From positions 62,001 through 126,000 of the forward strand of contig JADJOR010000009.1 in the NCBI GenBank assembly GCA_016713665.1: DNA of 64,000 nt. Direction: 5' to 3'. Positions 62,358-64,000 of this stretch are shown here, piece by piece (the first letter of the stretch is position 1; each line of letters opens with the position of its first letter). The notes below the pieces were generated by a model. The model saw only the letters and a list, made by a program, of their open reading frames with translations, made no database searches and had not been told where the DNA came from. A program made the translations under genes and the position numbers. Source of the DNA: Deltaproteobacteria bacterium (GTDB lineage Bacteria > Myxococcota_A > UBA9160 > UBA4427).

Positions 62358-63551
62358 CTAGGCCTCGGTCGGCCTCTCCGTGCGCTGCAGGCGCGTGATG
62401 CCGAGCATGATCGCGAGGGCGATCAGCGTGAACGTGCCGAGGCCGAGCGCGAAGCCGCCGGACAGGTCGTAGAGCACGCCGAGCCCCATCGGGCCGACGA
62501 CGCCGCCGATCTGCGCCGCGGAGAAGAAGAGGCCGCTCGCCGTTCCGGCGCGTCGCTCGCCGACCCCGGGCAGCTCGAGCAGCGTCAGCACGAGGATCGG
62601 CGTCAGCACCGTCGCGGCGGCGCCCTGGAACACGAGCCCCGCGAGCAGCGACGGCCGCGCAGCGAGCTGGAAGAGCAGCGTCGAGCAGGCCGACGTCGCG
62701 ACCAGCGCGAAGAGCAGGCGTTGGCGGCGCCTCGGGATCGCGAGCCTCGGGACGACGAGCGCGGACACGACGCCGACGCCCGCCGGAATCGCCGCCCAGT
62801 ATCCCGACTCGATCGTCGTCATGCCGCGGGCCTGGAGCAGGGCGGGGAGCCAGCTCCCGACGCCGTGGGCGATCAGGAAGGTGCCGGTCGCGAGCGCCAG
62901 CAGAAGTCGTACGTCGGAGAGCGCGACGAGCTCGCGCATGGTCGAGAGCTGCGGCAGGGAGCCGACGCTGCGCCTCCGCGTTTCGGCTTCGCGGAACCTG
63001 GGAAGCGAGCTCACGACGAGCCACGCGACGCCCGACGCGACGCCCACCCCCGCCCAGAGCAGCATCAGCTTGCGCCAGTCGCCGAGCCAGGGAAGCAGCC
63101 AGGAATGGGTCAGGGTGAGAGCGAGGGTCCCGCCGATCGCGGGGCCTGTCGCGTAGACGCCCATCGCGAGGCCGCGATTGGATCCCTCGAACCATTCCGT
63201 GATGACCTTCGGCGCGCCGGTCGAGATGATGGGCGCACCGAGACCGAAGGCCATCACCGAGAGGAGCAGCGTCGTGAAGTCGGTCGCGGCGCTGCGCGCG
63301 AGGGCCGAGAGCGAGATCAGCGCGATCCCGAGCGTCAGCGCGGTCCGGCTGCCGACGCGATCGAGCAGCAGGCCGCAGGGGATCGCCGAGAACATGTAGA
63401 CGAGCTGCCAGGCGCCGAGCACGCTCCCCATCGCCGCGTGGGAGATGTCGAGCTCCTGCTCGACCTGCGCGACGAGGGGCGACAAACAGCTCGCGACCAG
63501 CCCGAAGGAGGCGTAGAGCCCCCAGACACCCGCGAGCAGCCACCAGCGCAT
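62358..63551 (-). CDS. Major facilitator superfamily transporter
   Basis: 397 residues with twelve membrane segments. 'GLLLDRVGSRTAL' is the loop 2-3 MFS motif A; 'APIISTGAPKVITEWFEGSNRGLAMGVYATGPAIGG' resembles oxalate/formate and carboxylate:H+ carriers of the OFA/ACS type. It would import or export an organic acid. Convergent with the M20 hydrolase with a 16-base gap, so uptake of its product or substrate is conceivable. Confidence 0.9.
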   Translation of the reverse strand: MRWWLLAGVWGLYASFGLVASCLSPLVAQVEQELDISHAAMGSVLGAWQLVYMFSAIPCGLLLDRVGSRTALTLGIALISLSALARSAATDFTTLLLSVMAFGLGAPIISTGAPKVITEWFEGSNRGLAMGVYATGPAIGGTLALTLTHSWLLPWLGDWRKLMLLWAGVGVASGVAWLVVSSLPRFREAETRRRSVGSLPQLSTMRELVALSDVRLLLALATGTFLIAHGVGSWLPALLQARGMTTIESGYWAAIPAGVGVVSALVVPRLAIPRRRQRLLFALVATSACSTLLFQLAARPSLLAGLVFQGAAATVLTPILVLTLLELPGVGERRAGTASGLFFSAAQIGGVVGPMGLGVLYDLSGGFALGLGTFTLIALAIMLGITRLQRTERPTEA

Positions 63552-63663
63552 GATCCCTTTCCGGAAGCCTCGTCCTGCGAAGGGACGGCGATGAGCCGGT
63601 ACGCGACCGGCGACCCCTCTGCCCGCTTCGATTGCGTCGTTCGCCCGTGCGATCCGTCGGCGA

Positions 63664-64000
63664 TCAGGCCGCGCGCGGCTCCAGACGATACAGGCGCCGG
63701 GCGTTTTCGTGGGTCATCTGCTCGATCTCGGCTCGAGGGATCCCCTGGAAATGCGAGGCCAGCAGGTCCTGGGTCTCGGGGAAGCTCGAGTCCGTATGCG
63801 GATAGTCGGTCTCGACCATGATGTGGTCGACGCCGACGAGGCCGCGCAGCGGCAGCGTCGACGGGTCCGAGAAGGTCGTGAACCAGAAGTTGCGGCGCAG
63901 GACGTCGATCGGCGAGAGCGGACCGAATTCCTTCGAGTAGTCGAGCACGCGGGCCATGTACTCGATCCGGTCGACGAGGATCGGGACCCAGCCGATGCCG
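63664..64000 (-). CDS. Amidohydrolase family 2, C-terminal part (5' end outside window)
   Basis: The C-terminal 112 codons of an amidohydrolase-2 enzyme: 'GWVPILVDRIEYMAR', 'RRNFWFTTFSDPSTL', 'GVDHIMVETDYPHTDSSFPET' (metal-binding Asp, typical of this clade) and 'IEQMTHENARRLYRLE'. The N-terminal HxH motif would lie beyond base 64000. Substrate unknown; relatives are common in aromatic and steroid degradation loci. Confidence 0.9.
   Translation of the reverse strand, partial: GIGWVPILVDRIEYMARVLDYSKEFGPLSPIDVLRRNFWFTTFSDPSTLPLRGLVGVDHIMVETDYPHTDSSFPETQDLLASHFQGIPRAEIEQMTHENARRLYRLEPRAA

Overview
The window is very GC-rich, densely coding DNA from a Gram-negative bacterium. An outer-membrane FadL-family porin, Sec/Tat-type signal peptides, PEP-CTERM tails and a bufferin operon all point to an outer membrane. 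The gene content (CaiB/BaiF CoA-transferases, many SDRs, three cytochrome P450s, phytanoyl-CoA dioxygenases, amidohydrolases, a ketosteroid isomerase) suits a deltaproteobacterial-grade, lipid/steroid/xenobiotic-oxidising environmental lineage (Myxococcota or relatives). No 16S or marker gene is present, so this placement is an inference.

Layout. 1-4571: end of a Nudix hydrolase, a DUF429-like protein with a probable nonsense codon near its start, then an operon of two CaiB/BaiF CoA-transferase modules and a double-hotdog dehydratase. 4669-9880: a secreted beta-helix protein; an ECF sigma factor with an NrsF-type anti-sigma factor; and, convergent to them, a complete bufferin operon (DoxX, BufA peptide, BufB MNIO enzyme, BufC partner). 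The motif GTAACC-N16-CGTA lies in front of both the sigma gene and the buf operon. 10105-20059: amidase with a small AtzG-like partner, PhyH dioxygenase, SDR, a four-gene minus-strand operon (PNPOx-like, LPLAT, epimerase, DUF2889), a frameshifted CYP and a FadL porin. 20260-31737: SGNH hydrolase, amidohydrolase, solitary ParB-domain protein, three SDRs, a divergent CYP pair, and a HAF-repeat PEP-CTERM protein. 31997-32073: tRNA-Arg(GCG). 32150-35710: decayed IS91-family elements with three related terminal repeats and a trapped membrane-protein gene. 35860-40178: a huge broken FG-GAP/TSP3/FGE/PEP-CTERM gene. 40499-50756: catabolic genes, namely an old-yellow-enzyme/dienoyl-CoA-reductase-like protein (two compensating frameshifts), a zinc ADH with an in-frame TAG, an alpha/beta hydrolase, a ketosteroid isomerase with the full catalytic triad, a DUF4124-glutaredoxin fusion, TetR, nitronate monooxygenase, an APH-like kinase and a nitrilase. 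51022-56133: a 1703-residue exported fusion of a galactose-oxidase-like copper radical oxidase with a di-haem cytochrome c peroxidase-like module. 56222-64000: a DegT-fold 3-dehydratase-like enzyme, a GMC oxidoreductase, PhyH, M20 hydrolase, MFS transporter and a partial amidohydrolase.

How the genes fit together. Most of the window reads as uptake (FadL, MFS), activation (CoA-transferases), oxygenation (P450, PhyH, OYE, GMC) and hydrolysis of hydrophobic substrates; the ketosteroid isomerase makes steroid-like compounds the best-supported class. The two systems most worth attention are the sigma-controlled bufferin (copper-handling RiPP) locus and the copper oxidase-peroxidase fusion.

A caution: at least ten otherwise good genes carry one-base indels or in-frame stops, several in short G or C runs. 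Some are probably assembly errors; those in the IS91 and FG-GAP regions may be genuine decay.
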